Assembly: GCA_964036045.1 (NCBI GenBank)
Contig: OZ038380.1
Span: forward strand, 13,413,629-13,477,628
Length of the DNA stretch: 64,000 bases
Reading direction: 5' to 3'
Origin: Eutreptiella sp. 'Long Island Sound 2002'
Lineage: Eukaryota; Euglenozoa; Euglenophyceae; Eutreptiales; Eutreptiaceae
Part shown: piece by piece, positions 9,786 through 23,520 of the stretch
Numbering within the stretch: the stretch's first letter is position 1
Layout of the letters: every line of letters begins with the position of its first letter
Translations under genes and position numbers: made by a program
The notes under the pieces: model-generated
Database searches by the model: none
What the model was told of the DNA's origin: nothing
The model's input: only the letters and a program-made list of their open reading frames with translations

Positions 9786-11443
9786 AAGAGCCACATTCTG
9801 CTCAATCCACTGTTCATTCTTTCTGTTTATGTCATGATGTGGAGAACTGCGAATGTTTGATAATTTGACGTCAATCAACCAATTTTTCTTTGGTCTCCGT
9901 TCGGTAGCGTATCGAAAGTCGAAAACCGAAAGCCACGGAGTGTGCTGCCGTGTTCAGAAAAAACCAAACTCAGGCTTAATTCAGGCAGATTCGGGGTAAT
10001 CTTGTCTCTGTTGGTCTGTGCATCTTTGGAATTTGGCTACTCGTGCAGATGGAAGCAAATGTACATAATCAAAACGCTGGCCAGCGACAGTCGCCCCTTT
10101 CAGCGACATTCACCCCTACAGGCACCCCCTGTAGTACTGGCTGCACCAGATGCGACGCCAGGAACTCAGATCTTACCTTCATTTGCTGTGATGCTAACGC
10201 CAAAGTCCAGATTCAGATCCAGGATCCTCAAATTTGCCTTGAATTTCTCAGGTTTGTCCATCATTCTGCCACTGTTGTACGAAACTCAGACGTCAATTGT
10301 TCAGACAATCTTCAGATAGGAGCTCTAGGGACTTCTAACAGCCACCTCTGAAGTCCGTAAGCTTCGTCGTATTTTTGGCACACGCCAATGTGAGCTCAAT
10401 CCGACCTGAAACTGTCGAAAATGGTGAATCCAAGTGTCTTGTGGGACTTCATCGAAAGATTGGCCTTGTCCAAGTCGATTGACACCACCGCCATTGTAAA
10501 TTCGGTGTCTCTCAGTTATATACTGTCAGTAAAGCGCCTTCAGCGAACCTTCGGCGCGTTACATGCCAAGGATCCAGGGCTATCATGTCCCATCATGATG
10601 CATCATCACATGATCCACATTTTCAATGAATCTGTTGGATGCTCGCGAACCAACGTGCCGGAAAGCACAATTGAGCTGAATAAACGACAATATATATTAA
10701 CTTTAGTCTAAACGAAAGTGTTAGTAGTTTCAGTTCTAGACATTCCGCTTCATTTCACCTTCATCTCAGGGAATTTACTCATTTTAGGACAATTTAGGTT
10801 GATTGCCTTGTCATCTCCTCTCATTCCTCAAAGATCTGTTTAGATCTAAGTGAACAGAAAGACATCTTTACCTTCTGTGGTTCACTTAGGGTCTACAGAC
10901 TACATCTGTATTTGTTTTCCCTTTCTGTGAGTGTTTAATCTCCTTCATCTCTGCCCAAATTCATTCTCATTTTGCTGAATCTTGTGATCATCCACCAGAT
11001 GCGCCAAATCTGAAGCACATGCTGCACTTTTCAGAACGAGAAAAGCGGGAATAACACGATGTAGAGTTCGGCGAGGACACCGTAGCGTGCCCGCGACAGC
11101 GAAACTGTGCCAGAGCGCTAAGATGTCACTCCATTTCTTGATCCCCCCACTCAATCCACCAATAATCTACCTCATTCTCAACCAATGCATGGTTTGGTAT
11201 CGATTCTCGATACGTTTACATGCTTTTTAGCCCTTGACCTAATGTTTTACTGCACGGAGGACTGTTTGTCACTTCTCATTCTGTCTCATTTCAGGTTCAT
11301 GAAGCCTGATTCAGTGCCAATTCAGCCCAAATCAGGTCAGATCAAGCAGATTTCGCCCCATTGAGGCTACATTTCTATTCTTTTCTGGGACTTACCCGCA
11401 CTACGTTCTTCGTTGACGTAGCGACACACCCCAGTGTGTTTTT
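9786..11443 (+). other. 3' non-coding region of element A
   Basis: About 1.65 kb between the pol stop and the polypurine tract. Only short frames occur (the longest is 125 codons, 9942-10319) and none is recognisable. Such long 3' spacers are common in plant and algal chromoviruses. Confidence 0.6.
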
Positions 11444-11453
11444 GGAGGGGGAG
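11444..11453 (+). promoter_or_regulatory. Polypurine tract of element A
   Basis: GGAGGGGGAG lies directly before the TG of the 3' LTR. This is the expected primer for plus-strand DNA synthesis. Confidence 0.88.
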
Positions 11454-11985
11454 TGTAAGTGCGGCTAGCCCCATCTGCTCAGATTTTCAGACATTCTGCC
11501 CAGATTGGCTACATTTTGGTCATTTTCTTTGCTTCGGCGGAATCGCCGCCTCGCAGCTCAGTCTCAGGATATTTCCTATATATTTCTGATATGCCGGATT
11601 TGATTCCGCGGTCCATTCCCCGTAAATCCGCCGCGTTCCGCTATTTTAGCTGAAATCGCCATTTGACGCTGACGCGCGCTCGCGGGCCAGATCGGCCAAA
11701 CATTTTTACATAATTGGATTATTTAAATCTTTTCAGACAGTTTTGGACACTCAGATGTATTTAGAATAATCCGCATCAATTTTCTTCATAGACTGGGATT
11801 TTCTGCCAGACCACAATCAGCATGGACCTTGCTTCAGTTGTTGCTGCTCTCGCCTCCGTTGGTGTCCGAGTATCCGGTTCTACCCCCAATAACAACATCC
11901 AGGGAGACTCCTCGCGTGCCTGCCCCACTGGTCTTGCCGGCCCCGAGCCCTCCGGCACCCTCAACGACCCAGGGCAGCACTTTCA
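11454..11985 (+). repeat. 3' LTR of element A
   Basis: 532 bp, matching 1192-1723 except for two substitutions. It is followed by the AAACC target duplication (11986-11990). The gag N-terminal frame is repeated here from 11822 but then runs into flanking repeat sequence, so it is not a gene. Confidence 0.95.
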
Positions 11986-11990
11986 AAACC

Positions 11991-14900
11991 ACCCAACGAC
12001 CATGTTACACCCAAGGCGTTACAACCGCGCCACCCAACGACCCGCACCGAGAACCACCACCAGCAGCATCCACACCAACGGAAACGCCAACACCACCAAC
12101 AATCAAGCCAACACAACACCCTCACCATCACCATCACCGGCGGCACCGCCATCCTCACCATTGCCTACGATACCTACGCACCGACCAACACCGGATACAA
12201 CGCCTAGATCACCCAAGCCAACAGTATCAAACACACCATCGCCAGCATCACCCCACCATCAGCGTCGCCACCGGCAAATTCTGCCACCAGAGGAAACCAA
12301 AGCCACCACAGCCGGTGAACCAGCAAACCACCCACCCCCGGCCAGAGGAGGCGAAGACACACGCCCAGAACCATCAACAACAACACCCCCGCCACCAAAC
12401 CAACCACAGGGCGCCATCCAACACGCAGTCACCAGCGGCACCCACACCACCGGCGGCACCACCCTCACCAACAGCATCACCAGCAGCCCACGCCACCTAC
12501 TGCACAGCCGCCCAGACAGAGCCACAGGAACCAGCCAACGCCCAACCCCGAACACAGGCCACTGAAAACCCATGCACAGACCCACACCAACCACCAGCAG
12601 CATCAACAACATCAGAGACGCTGTAAACCATAGCAACGCCCGCAACGACCTCACCACCGGCATCACCAACGGCACCACCGACAGTGCGACCTCACCAACA
12701 GCAACCCGGAGCGTCAACGACAGCCACCACGGCGACACCACCCGGTAGGACACCATCGGCAACAAGGACACCAAGGGGGCCAGGGCCAACACACCAGCCA
12801 GCGACGCCCATGGGAACCTCTGCCAGGAGTGGCGAGGTACCGCCTCCGCCCTCAGAACACCACCAGGGCAACACCTACAACACCCTACAACGCCAACACT
12901 CACAGCTCCCCCGGCGGCGCCCTCACCAACACCAACACCAGCACCACCGACAGCGGCAGCACTGCGACACCGCCACCAACCCGCAGCATCAACACCCTCG
13001 ACCACAACCGCAGCAACACCTGCCACTACAGACCCAAGGACAGCCGAAGGAAATATCCCAACACCAGAGACAACCGGCACCACCAGGACCACAAGCCAGC
13101 CAAACACCACCCACGAGTGGCCGGAACCGGAACCACCGACCACCCAAACGCAGGCGGCACCCAGCACCAACACCAACAACACCCACGCCATCAGACCACC
13201 ACGAGACACGCCAACCACCACCGTGACACCCTCACCGTCGGCAACACCAACGCCGCCAACACCCACGGCAATATCCACACCACCGCCAACCCAACCAACG
13301 ACGAGCCGAGGTACCGTCACCTACACTACCCCTACCACCACCACCACGACCCCGGCACAGAATAACACCTAGGGCGCCCACACCGACGGCAACACCAAGG
13401 ATGCCAGCACGGCTGGCGAACAAACGCCACCAGTGCCACCCACCAGGCCCCCAGCCAAGGGTAGAAACAGCAACACCACACACCATCACACCCACCGCAT
13501 CGACATCATCCGGAGCATCGTCAACATCAACCAGGGGTCCCCACCACCCAAGCAGCACAAAACACCACAGCAACACCACCACATCCACCACCCTCACCAC
13601 CAGCGACACCAGCAGCACCCTCCGCCAGGAATGGCGAGGAGAAAACCCAACAACGCGGAGCCACCCAGCGTCCCCGGCACCCTCACTATCGGACCGCCAC
13701 CACCGGCACCAACCCCCAACACACCACCGTCACCAACGCCACGGACCCCTGACGCAACAACCACATAGCCCGCACAAACGGCACCAGCCGAACAGTCACC
13801 GACACCACTTGCACCACCCTCACCAGCGACCAAGCCCGGTGAACCACCTACGACCACGAAACGCAGGCACTAAAAACAATAGCATCGCCGACAACACTCC
13901 CGGCCAACTCGCAAGAACACCACCGAAAGTAGCACCGTCGACCGAAAGCCACGACACCCTCACAAACCATCAGGGTACGGGTCCCCCTTCCCACCCCCCA
14001 CCATCTGCACAACCAGCGACACCATCACTGCACAAACCGAAACACCGACAACGGCAGCCTCACCAACAACCAACACCCCCACTACCGCTGCCACCCACCA
14101 GTCACGCCACCCACCGTCGGCGCCACCCACCAACGCCGCACCCTGAACCACACCTACACCCGAAACCTGCACCAGCACACCCGGCCGGGCCGTCAATGGC
14201 ACCGCCGCCCATGGCAGCGCCTACACTCACCAGCGTTACCACCACCCCGCGCGAGGCCAGGAACCCCTGGCGTCGCCAACGGCCTCAACGAACACCAAGA
14301 CCACAAACACCACCACCGCCGGACGGGGACTACCCACAAACCAAGAACAGCTCCACCACCAACAACCAATACACCACCCGCGGTACCCCACCGTCGCCAA
14401 CGCCACCACGGCACCTATCACACCTCCACCACCGGAGGCGACGTGGGCCACACCACCCGTCATCTACAGCACCCTCGCCACCACCCCAACGTCCGGCCCA
14501 CAAACGTTACGCCCCAACGGCCAGAAACAACACGCTCACCATTGACACCACCGGCAACACCACATACGCCCCATACGTCACCCTCGCCATGCTCACCAAC
14601 CATCACCCGCGCCATCAGTGTCCACGACATCAGAGGCACCAACACCACCGGCGACGACGACAGCGACAACAGCTGACCCACCACCTAACCACCATCAACC
14701 ATAGCCCAACACCAGCCTCATCTACGCTAACGCCCATACCACCCTCGCCAACAACACCGCCAGCGGCACAATCATCCCCTCCGACACCCACACCACCCTC
14801 ACCACCAACATCACCACCAACCCCCAAGGGTCAGGGCTCGCGGGGAACGGAACGGCAGAGCGAGCACGCCACCACCCGCACGCGTCGCCCACCCTATCGT

Positions 14901-15190
14901 ACACCGCTCCGCAACACGCCCCCCCGCTTCCCCCGACAGGACGTGCGCTGCAGCCCACTGCTGGGACGACGACTACGACGTCCTCCCGGCCATCCAACAC
15001 CTACTGGCAGCCACGGCCCTGCGCCCACAAGCCCACCAGTAACCCACGGAACCGCAGGAGCCCGACCATCCCATGCCACCACGCTCCATATCCCCCGCGT
15101 CCACCGCAGACCAGAACGCGGGACACCAGCGAGAGGAGCCCGACCCCGACCGCGCCGCCACGCCCCCACCGCCCCCTCCCCCCCCAAAAG
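11991..15190. repeat. C/A-rich degenerate repeat tract, right part
   Basis: Continuation of the tract at the window start after the element A insertion. 12470-13480 resembles 40-1000 almost throughout, including shared phrases around the CAGGAGTGGCGAG-like motif (12824, 13113, 13624). Composition remains strongly C over G on the plus strand up to the LINE ORF1 start. Long open frames (for example 13401-15209 + and 12259-13320 -) are compositional. No domain, tRNA or other RNA gene was found. Confidence 0.55.
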
Positions 15191-17375
15191 GACATCTACG
15201 CCACACTAGCCAGCACCCTAGCCCCGATGGACGCCGAGCAGTACTACCAGTCCATCCAACGAGACCTCCTCGAGGACCACGCGACCCTCCAGGGGTGGAA
15301 GCAGGAGAAAAGGAACAACAACGAGTGGGGCACAGAAGAAGACCTTCTCTGGGAAGACACCTGGAAAGGCACCACAGATGCCTTCCTGGAAGCAGCAGCC
15401 AAAACCTACCCCCTCCCGCCCGGGGACACTAGATACGGCCTCCACGCCCTCCTAGCGTTCCACAGCTGGAAACACCGCCACACTATCACCCTCCACCCCC
15501 TCGACCACAATCCACACCGATGGACACCTGAAGACGACGCCACCGCCGCCATCACCGTACAGCAAAGCCCCGAGAACCCGGAGGAATACCACATCACCTG
15601 GAACGATCCGGCACCCCACCCCCCCGCCTCCCCCACCCTCCCAGATGTCTTCGCCACCATCAGCGCACAACTCCAGGAGGCGAAAGCCCCACAACAACTG
15701 GACGAAGAGATGCCCCAGGCACCATCACCACCCACCACACAAGAAAAACCCCGCACAGAGCCCCTCACCCACCCCATCATCACAATGGAGCTCCCCCCGC
15801 AACACCGCACCACCCCGGACCGTAACAGGTTTGGAGACCTGCCACGGGAATGGGCGGTCCACAACGGCACACTCCGATGGGACGAAATCACACCGGGGCT
15901 CCAGGCCATCCGCCTCCACTCGATCATTGAGCCCACCACCACCTGGGCACTACCGACGGGCCGCCACCACCTCCTCCTCACCGTCCAAGGCGATGCCACA
16001 ATCACACCCACGGAGGGAGACCCCGTAACAGCAGCCCCCGCCCACGCCGTCCACATACCCCCGCAAGCATCGTCGGCACCTATGACGGTACATCCAGGCC
16101 CCACCCCATGGCAAGCCATCGTCATCACCTACCCCGCCCCCAACGACCACACACACACCTGGCAGCAACGGTGGGAGGACATCCGGGGGGACCTCCTCCA
16201 AGAACACCTAGGGCTCACGCGCACCCACCACACCCTACACCCGATACGGGGCGTAGGCCAAGCACCACACGGCATACAAACCGCGGGAGTATGGGCGTAC
16301 GCCACACCCATAAACCCACAAGCAGCGGAGGACATCAAGACCGCCCTATCCATCCAGCAAGCCCAGACCCAAACCCCGCACCGCAACACCCAACGAGGCT
16401 ACACCATTAGGTGGGCATACCAAGACCACGACACCCTCACCCCCCAAAAGGGGGCCCCCCCTCTAGACACCAACACAACCGCCCTCCTCCAAGCCGCAGC
16501 AGCGGCAGCCACACAGGTAGGGGCCCCGGAAACCTGGGGCCCACAATACCTGGTCGAAACCAAAGTGGCGCCCCACCCGAAGGCCCAAGACAAGCCCCCA
16601 ACACCGAAGCCGCTCCGACCCCCACTCAAGCTAGACCCGACGGAACACACCCCCCAGGACGAATCGGCGACCCACTACATCATCCCCCACACCACCACCC
16701 GCAAGAACGACGCCGCCAAGATCACCGTCACCCGCCACCTCCCCCACACCACACAGGTGTATGAGCTGACGGCCCCCAACGTCCTCGTCACCCGTCGCCG
16801 ACACGACGAGCGATACACCATACAGGCGGAAGGGGCCGCCCCGACCACCCTGTACACATGGGCAACACGGGGGGACCTCCCACACCCCACCCTGCATGAC
16901 GCCCCCTCCTGGCCCACCCCCTTCCACACAGCGGACCGCCCCAACAAGAAGCCCAAACACACAGGTATGCACACCCCCGCCCAGGAGGCCCAGCACCGAC
17001 ACGATGCGAGGCGCAAGGCCCGCACCCTCCACGACGACCACACCATCCCCCGCATCAGCGCCCCCCCCGCCAGAGTGTCAGATGCCACCCACAACCGCAC
17101 GATCACAGGCATCACCACTGACTGCCTGAACCCAGCGGCGTCGCGGGCAAACGCCGTATGGATCAGCGAAGGGCGCTCCCACACACGGGCGGTGGCGCGC
17201 CTCCACAACATCCAGCCCCACAAACTCCAGCGCGCCATCGGATCCTTCGCCGTACACGTCACCCCGTACGGCATCGACCACCCCCAGTGTGAGCACCATG
17301 ACCCGCCCTGCTCCACCCCATGCACCTCGCCCCTGCGCCAACCGCTGCCGGCCCCCACCATCACGGGCAACATGT
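15191..17375 (+). pseudogene. LINE ORF1, N-terminal part
   Basis: The frame is open from at least 15191 and has an ATG at 15227. It runs about 716 codons until the element B insertion; the stop at 17375 is made by the insertion junction. ORF1 proteins usually bind the element's RNA, but I do not recognise this family. A segment at about 15940-16080 (hydrophobic strands, Gly turns, an HIPPQA phrase) vaguely resembles a cupin barrel; this is only an impression. The protein is rich in Pro, Thr, His and Ala, following the C-rich DNA. It continues in frame at 35060. Confidence 0.65.
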
Positions 17376-19681
17376 AAAGAAGGTCCCTACCAGGACCGGC
17401 CCCTGCTGTGCCCCTTCCGCCTGTAACCCCTGCCGATTTGCTCCTGATCAACGATTGCATTTATCAAAATCCAGGATTCCAAATCCAAAAATATAGAAAA
17501 AAAAATACAATCCTCCCTCAACCCTGAACAGCAACCAGATCCCACAAATCCAGCAATAATCCAATCCACACTGCGGGCTTCCGTTCAGCACACCGGTCGT
17601 CCCACGGTGGCGGGCATGTACAAGAATTGCACCAAGGAAGAAAGCCCTGAAATTGGCATATGAACACAAATCAAGCAAAGTTGGGGAAAGAGGTAAACCT
17701 ACACATTCACAGCCATAAACCCCTCATTCCCTGGACTCAAGACCTTCCCTTGACTCACCAACATATTGCCCTGAACCAGGTCAAATGAGATGGCTGAATG
17801 CCATGTGTCACAAGTCACTACATAAACCCCAAAAATGTGTTCACTCCCGAGCCTCTAACTCCTAGCCCAATAGGGGAGGTGGCGTGTAATGGCCTAGAGT
17901 GGCACTCAGGACCATTCCCTACCCTGACATAACCTTGGTTGGACTTGGAGTCAAATGGGCTTGGAGAACTGCCCCATGAAGATGACCTCACAACCTAACC
18001 AAATCAGGCAAAACACACCATAGTGCCCAATATTCAATTATATACTGAAAAATGCATATGGCAAATACCCAAATGCTCCATGCATGTGTCAAACCGGAAA
18101 GTAATATACAAGGGTGATATAGACCAAAGGTCCATGCCCAAGAATATCCCATCATTGGCTCCGAAACCCTTCCGGTTATGTACATGACATGCTTCACAAG
18201 TCAACTCATGAATTTGAGACCTAATTTTGTGAGGCCTCGTGTGCCAAGCCAAAGTGACCATGTGATCCGGCATATGGTGAGGTACAACACCGAAGCATAT
18301 GCCAACATATAAGCAACATACCATAGTTCACGGATCTCTAGGCACTTTACTGTTAGCCGACCAGTTGAGCGCATAAAACACAAAAATGAGCATAAAATGA
18401 GGTCAAAAACATGAAAATATGTCCAAATACAAAGTTGTCATGATAGTATATCTCTATGCTCACCCATGATATCCGCTCATGGTTCAATACACAAATGATT
18501 GGAGCCATTTGCGAACAATTCCCCCACTTGGATCCCCAATCGGGCGCATGGAGATACCTTCGCCACTCATATCTACATGCCCCGTGAAAATGGGAGTGCA
18601 CTCATGGATCTCTTTTCCCAACATACCATGAGCAATACATATGCGGTAGACTTAGTCTAGCGCTTTGAATTCCACAATTGGGACATGGGCAAAGCCCTTG
18701 TCACATGTGGCTCCCCATCTCTTCGGCCACACGAAGATATACAACATGGGCGTGAGCATATTGAAGCACATATCATGCATATAACACATACCCTCAAAAG
18801 TGGCTCCCACCATGGTATGCCATGCCCCTCCATGGACATAACTTCACGTTAAAATTACGTGGGAACCCAAGGAAAATATCTATGCAACCCCAACACTCAT
18901 GCGGTACACTCGAAAGTCGCAATAAAATATTCGGTTGCACGGTCCAAGAGTTATATATCACTTTCTACCCTCTTGACCATTATCCCTTGCTACACCGGGC
19001 ATGTATACACACCAAAGGCGTTTGATGCTTCCTAAATTAACTTGAGACCAAGGCGCTTGCAACCCAGCCTTTCTTATTCTCTTTCCTCACACTCGCGTGT
19101 AGATATGGCCCTTCAAAGTGGTCCCACGATTCACTTTTGTTTCCCTTATATCTCCAAGTCAAATGGGTGGCAAGTATAAGGGAAACCTGATTCGGGCATA
19201 GGGAAAAGAGTATGACCACTCGAAGAAGACCAAATCAAGTGCGGCGATGTCGAAGTCGAAAATACGATTTCGACATCGCGAAAAATTCGGAATAAAATTT
19301 CGAGTGCATATTTAGAAAATTGGGAAGCAACGAACCCTTTACTGATGAAATCTGACCCCTCGATCGGTTAACGCAAAATCGCGAGCCAACTGACGGTCGC
19401 CGATACATTGACCATCAGAACGAAAGGCTGAAAAATTACGGAAACATTATGATAATAAAACCCTGTTGATTCCTGATATTCCGATGTATAAATCTCCGCT
19501 GGCGGTGCCTCGGTACTGAATATGGCCGCTCATAGCCGGAATGGCCAAACCTATCACACTATCACATCGGGTTAGGTCAGGTGGATGGGAGAGTATGATA
19601 TCAGCCAATGGCGGCTTGCCGGCACATAGATACACACCCCAAGTGACCTCAAGATGGCCACGGGGGTCCGAACCGGCTTCA
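17376..19681 (-). repeat. 3' LTR of element B
   Basis: A 2.3-kb direct repeat of 32712-35059. On the minus strand it begins TGAAGCCGG and ends near ACCTTCTTT. Short AT-rich frames inside are not genes. A perfect hairpin (GCGATGTCGAA with its complement, about 19240-19278) is present. It lacks about 41 bp found in the other copy near 34705-34745. Confidence 0.92.
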
Positions 19682-19692
19682 CCCCCCTTCTC
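19682..19692 (-). promoter_or_regulatory. Polypurine tract of element B
   Basis: On the minus strand GAGAAGGGGGG directly precedes the LTR start TGAAGCC. Element F has a near-identical tract (AGAAGGGGGC) in front of TGAAGCC. Confidence 0.8.
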
Positions 19693-20076
19693 AGAGCGTT
19701 GTCACCGCTCGGAAGTCATTGAAGAGAGGACGGGAGGACCCCAATGGGCTCCTAACCCCCTCCCCCATGTCCCAAGGACACATGGAGGCCCCACACACGT
19801 CGTAGGCGTCCCCCACGCCCCAAGGGAGGGGTGAGGACACTGATAATCGGTGCCCTACGCCATACCCGGTCTCCTCTTGATCTACAACATGGACCAAGGG
19901 GATCAAATATAGAAAAACATCGTCGGTCGACCTAAATAAGTATACCACAATGAAATATATATGTGGAGATCGAGTGAAGGGGGTACATGGCCAATCAAGG
20001 CCGAAAAATCCCCGGATGAACGCCCTCACCCGTCTCCCCAAGCACAGGAACAAACAAAATGCCAAGAGGGGATCCA
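19693..20076 (-). other. 3' non-coding spacer of element B
   Basis: About 380 bp between the pol stop codon and the polypurine tract. I see no gene in it. Confidence 0.5.
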
Positions 20077-23000
20077 TTACGGTGCTACAGCAGCAACCAA
20101 ATGGACCAACACGTCCTTGACATCCAAAGAAATATTCTTTTTCTTCAGGTAGTCCATCCAGACCGTGGTGTACCTCGGCACAAAACTGCTCTGAGGCTCC
20201 CACGAATCCCTCGATGCGGCGAATCCCTTCCAACGGACTTTATACAGCCTTCCCCCAGGCGTCCGCGGGTCCGGCTTGTCCGCCAGGATCTTCTCAGCGG
20301 TGAAGTCGTCGTCCTCACCCTCGTCGTCCGAGTCAACATCGCCGGCCGTGAACTCGAAGGTGACGGGACGTCCGCTGGGGTCTGGTGCTCGAGGACGAAG
20401 CTGGGTGTGGTCGCGGTCCAGGATCTTGTTATCCCCCACACGAACCGCATACACATCCTGCCCGACCTTCCGCACGATTACCCCCGGCACATACCAAGAT
20501 GCCTGCCGATGCCTGGACAGGACATCCTTGTGGTGCCGCTCCACCCACACGGTGTCTTGGAGAGCATACTTTTGGACTTTTCCCTGCTTGAAGTACTTGG
20601 CCCTCTTGTCATGCTGGTCCTGAAGTGGCTTGCACACCTTGGCCGCCGTGTCTTCCGCCTCAGCCATCATGGCGTTCGCATCCCGGGCCACTTTGCCATG
20701 GTTCAACCACGGGAGAGTGCGTGACACTCGATCCCGTAGGAACACGATGCGATGGGGCGACAGTCCAGTGGGTCCCGGAAGGTCGTGATACGCTTGGAGC
20801 ACTCTCCACAGCGAATTGTACCAATTCCGGCCCGGTTCGTCAATGTGTAGCTGGCGGAACTTCTCGAACATCTGCCGCCCGGCCACCTCAGCCCGACCAT
20901 TCGACCGGCTGTGGTATGCCACGGTTTTGGCGTGCCGAATCCCCATGTGCTTGCACATCGTCTTGAACCACGTCCCCACAAACTGACTGCCCCGATCGCT
21001 GCAGATGACAGCTGGGACATCAAAAATCGTCAGCCAATGCCTGATCATGGCGTTGGTGACGGTCTTGGCCTGCAGCCCCACTCCATGCTTGTCCTTCTTG
21101 TCCTTCTTCTTGGACTTCTTGCCAGGGACCGCCACGATATACCCCCTGTGCCTATCCACCGCTAGGATGACACAATCATAGGTCTCTCCTTCCACGGTGA
21201 CCTCAGGCATGGCGAATACATCCATGGCCACGGACCGCATAGGGGCCTCCGGTATAGCCGTATACACCGGGTTGCCCGCTGTGGAGTGGTTGGGGCTCTT
21301 CGTGGCCCGACACACGGCACAGTCGCTGCAGTACCTATCCAGGATGGCGTAGTACCCCGGAGGGAACTTGAAACGCCACTCCAGGTCCTGCTGCATCTTG
21401 TCTCTGCCAGGGTGCATGAGCTGGGCGTTGTGCCAATGGTCAATGAGCTCCTCCACTCGGTTCTCGGGCACCAGCAGCTTGTCCTTGAGGAACAACTTGT
21501 CCCCATCCTCGGTCAGGCCCTCAGGCCACTCGTCGTCCGACGGGGCGCTCACAGCATTCCAGTACTTGCTCCAGTGCTCGGATGCCGCGTAGTCATCCGA
21601 CCAGTCCTCTGTGAGCACCGACCTGACTAGCTCTACAGGGGCCACCATCCATTGCTCGAGGGTTTCCTCTCGAATAGCTTGGACCCGGGCGCCCCGGAAC
21701 TTGGCCAGGTCCGTACGGTTTGCCATTACCACAAAGCACTTGACCCCCTCTTGCTCCATGGCCTTCTCCATCTCGATGATGCGCTTGGCCTCCTCGGTCT
21801 CCTCGGCGTCTCCATGGCTGGATATGTCCATCCAAGCCTTGCCCGCGGGGCAGGCCCACCGACTGAGGCAATCTGCCACAGTGTTGTCCTTCCCCGGGAC
21901 GTATACGACGCTGAGGTCGAACTTGGCGAACGTCTCATGCCATCGGGCCCTCCTTGCCGCTGGTCCGGAGGGGGTGTCGACGTGCTCCTTGTGCCAGCTC
22001 TGCAAGGACTGATGGTCCGTACAAACCACCACCGGTTGCAATCCGATGTGGCCAGACCACTTCCTGAGCGCACAAACAATGGCGTACGTCTCCTTCTCCC
22101 TCGCGGTCCAGGTGCGGCGTTGGCCCTCGGCCAGGATCCGACTCCAAAACGCCACAGGTACGTGTGACCCGTCGTCCCGGATCTCCTCGAGGACTGCCCC
22201 TACAGCATAGTCCGAGGCGTCCGTCCGTAGCACGAATCCCTTGTCCGGGTCCACCAAGAATAGTCCCAGCTGCCCCAGGAGTCGCTCCTTCAGGCGGCTG
22301 AACGCATCTTCGGCCTCAGGGGTCCAGGCAAGCTTCTTCTTGCTCCCCTTCCGACCATCGAACTTGCCCACTTGCAGCATCTTGTGCAGCGGCCCCGACA
22401 GTTCTGCATACATTTGGACATAGCCCGAATAGTAGTTGCAGAACCCCATGAAGGATCGGAGTTCGCTGATGGTCTGGGGCTTCTCCCAGTGGTGTAGGGA
22501 CGCCAGTTTCCCAGGCATGGGACGGCGTTGCCCGTGACCAACCACGTGACCCGCGAACTCCACTTCCTTCACGAAGAGTGAGGCTTTGGTGGGCTTGCAC
22601 ACCATGTTGTGCTTGTCCAACTCACTGAGCACTCGGCGCACATCCTTCTCATGTGCGTCGATGAGCTCGTCCTCAGTCATGTTCTCCGTGCCGGACCCGA
22701 TGATGATGTCATCCACGAAGGGATCGGCACAGTCCCGGACAGGACCGAGTAGGTCCTCCATCATGCGCTGGAAAGCGGCGTTGCCATTCTTGGCGCCCAT
22801 AGGCACCACTTTGCACTGCATGGGCCCCAGCGGCGTCGACATCGCTGTGCAGGGCCTGGAGTCCGGGTGTAGCGGCATCTGGTGATAGCCGTGTTTCAGG
22901 TCTAACACCGTGAAAATCTGCTTTTTCTGTTGTTTTTGGAAGATGGAGTCGATCAGGGGAAGCGAGTACGAGTCGTGCTCGGTCTGCTCGTTTAAACCTC

Positions 23001-23503
23001 TGTAATCTACCACCGATCTCCACCCGCCCTTCTCCTTCTTGGGCACGATGAAGGCTTGGCTGGCCCACTCACTGTCGGAGGGTTCGATCCATCCCCGCTC
23101 AATGAACTCGGCCAACAGCTTCTTCATGGCCTCGGCCCGATCGCCCTGAAGTTGGTACTCCCGATGACGATAGATCTTCGGGTTCGGCTTCAGCTTGATC
23201 TTCGCTGTACCAAACCTCCCACGATCTGGAGGGTTCTTGTTGGCGACGCCACTGAATAGCCGCGGATAGGCATTGATCACCCTCTCCTTCAGCTCGGCGA
23301 CCTTCGGGTTCTCCTGGGCCTCTTCAGCCGCTTGCTTCGGTATAGATACAACCGACCGCACTCCGGTATAGGCCTCTTCTGGGTCCGATTCCGACTTCTC
23401 CTCGTCCGATATGCCGTCTTCATCGTCGTGGGGAGCTCTTCCCACCGAAAATCTTCGGAAATTTGCGGCATCGGGCTGGTGACTGTCGCTATCGACACCC
23501 GCT
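20077..23503 (-). CDS. pol: Element B Pol, downstream part (RT, RNase H, integrase, chromodomain)
   Basis: Open frame reading leftwards from the DNA-transposon junction to TAA at 20077. An apparent ATG at 23535 lies inside the inserted transposon, so it is not the native start; the native frame continues from 28044. RT: SVVDYRGLN (about 23010) and FVDD (about 22710). RNase H: RTDASDYAVGAV (about 22220). Integrase: His/Cys site ending CSDCAVC (about 21310), then AMDVFAMP (about 21215), CSDRGSQFVG (about 20990) and GRAEVAG (about 20890), giving the D,D,E triad. A chromodomain (about 20150-20300) with YKVRWKGF closes the protein. No internal stop is present. The 4,540-bp insert plus 3 bp keeps the frame with the upstream part. 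Confidence 0.88.
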
Positions 23504-23520
23504 AGATTCGGGCCACCTCG

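Larger units (their letters stand above)
1192..11985 (+). mobile_element. Element A: complete Ty3/gypsy chromovirus (10.8 kb)
   Basis: A full-length LTR retrotransposon with two 532-bp LTRs (1192-1723 and 11454-11985), AAACC target duplications, a primer site right after the 5' LTR, a polypurine tract right before the 3' LTR, and gag and pol in one frame separated by a single UAG. The LTRs differ at only two positions that I found (1377/11639, a TG versus CG change, and 1391/11653), so the insertion is recent. Pol has protease, a methyltransferase-like module, RT, RNase H, integrase and chromodomain with no premature stop. It sits inside the C/A-rich repeat tract and is the best candidate for an active element here. 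Confidence 0.95.

Noticed and set aside
12259-13320. 353-codon minus-strand ORF and other long frames in the C/A-rich tract
   Set aside because: Frames on both strands are open because of skewed composition; Val/Gly-rich or Pro/Thr/His-rich translations without domains.
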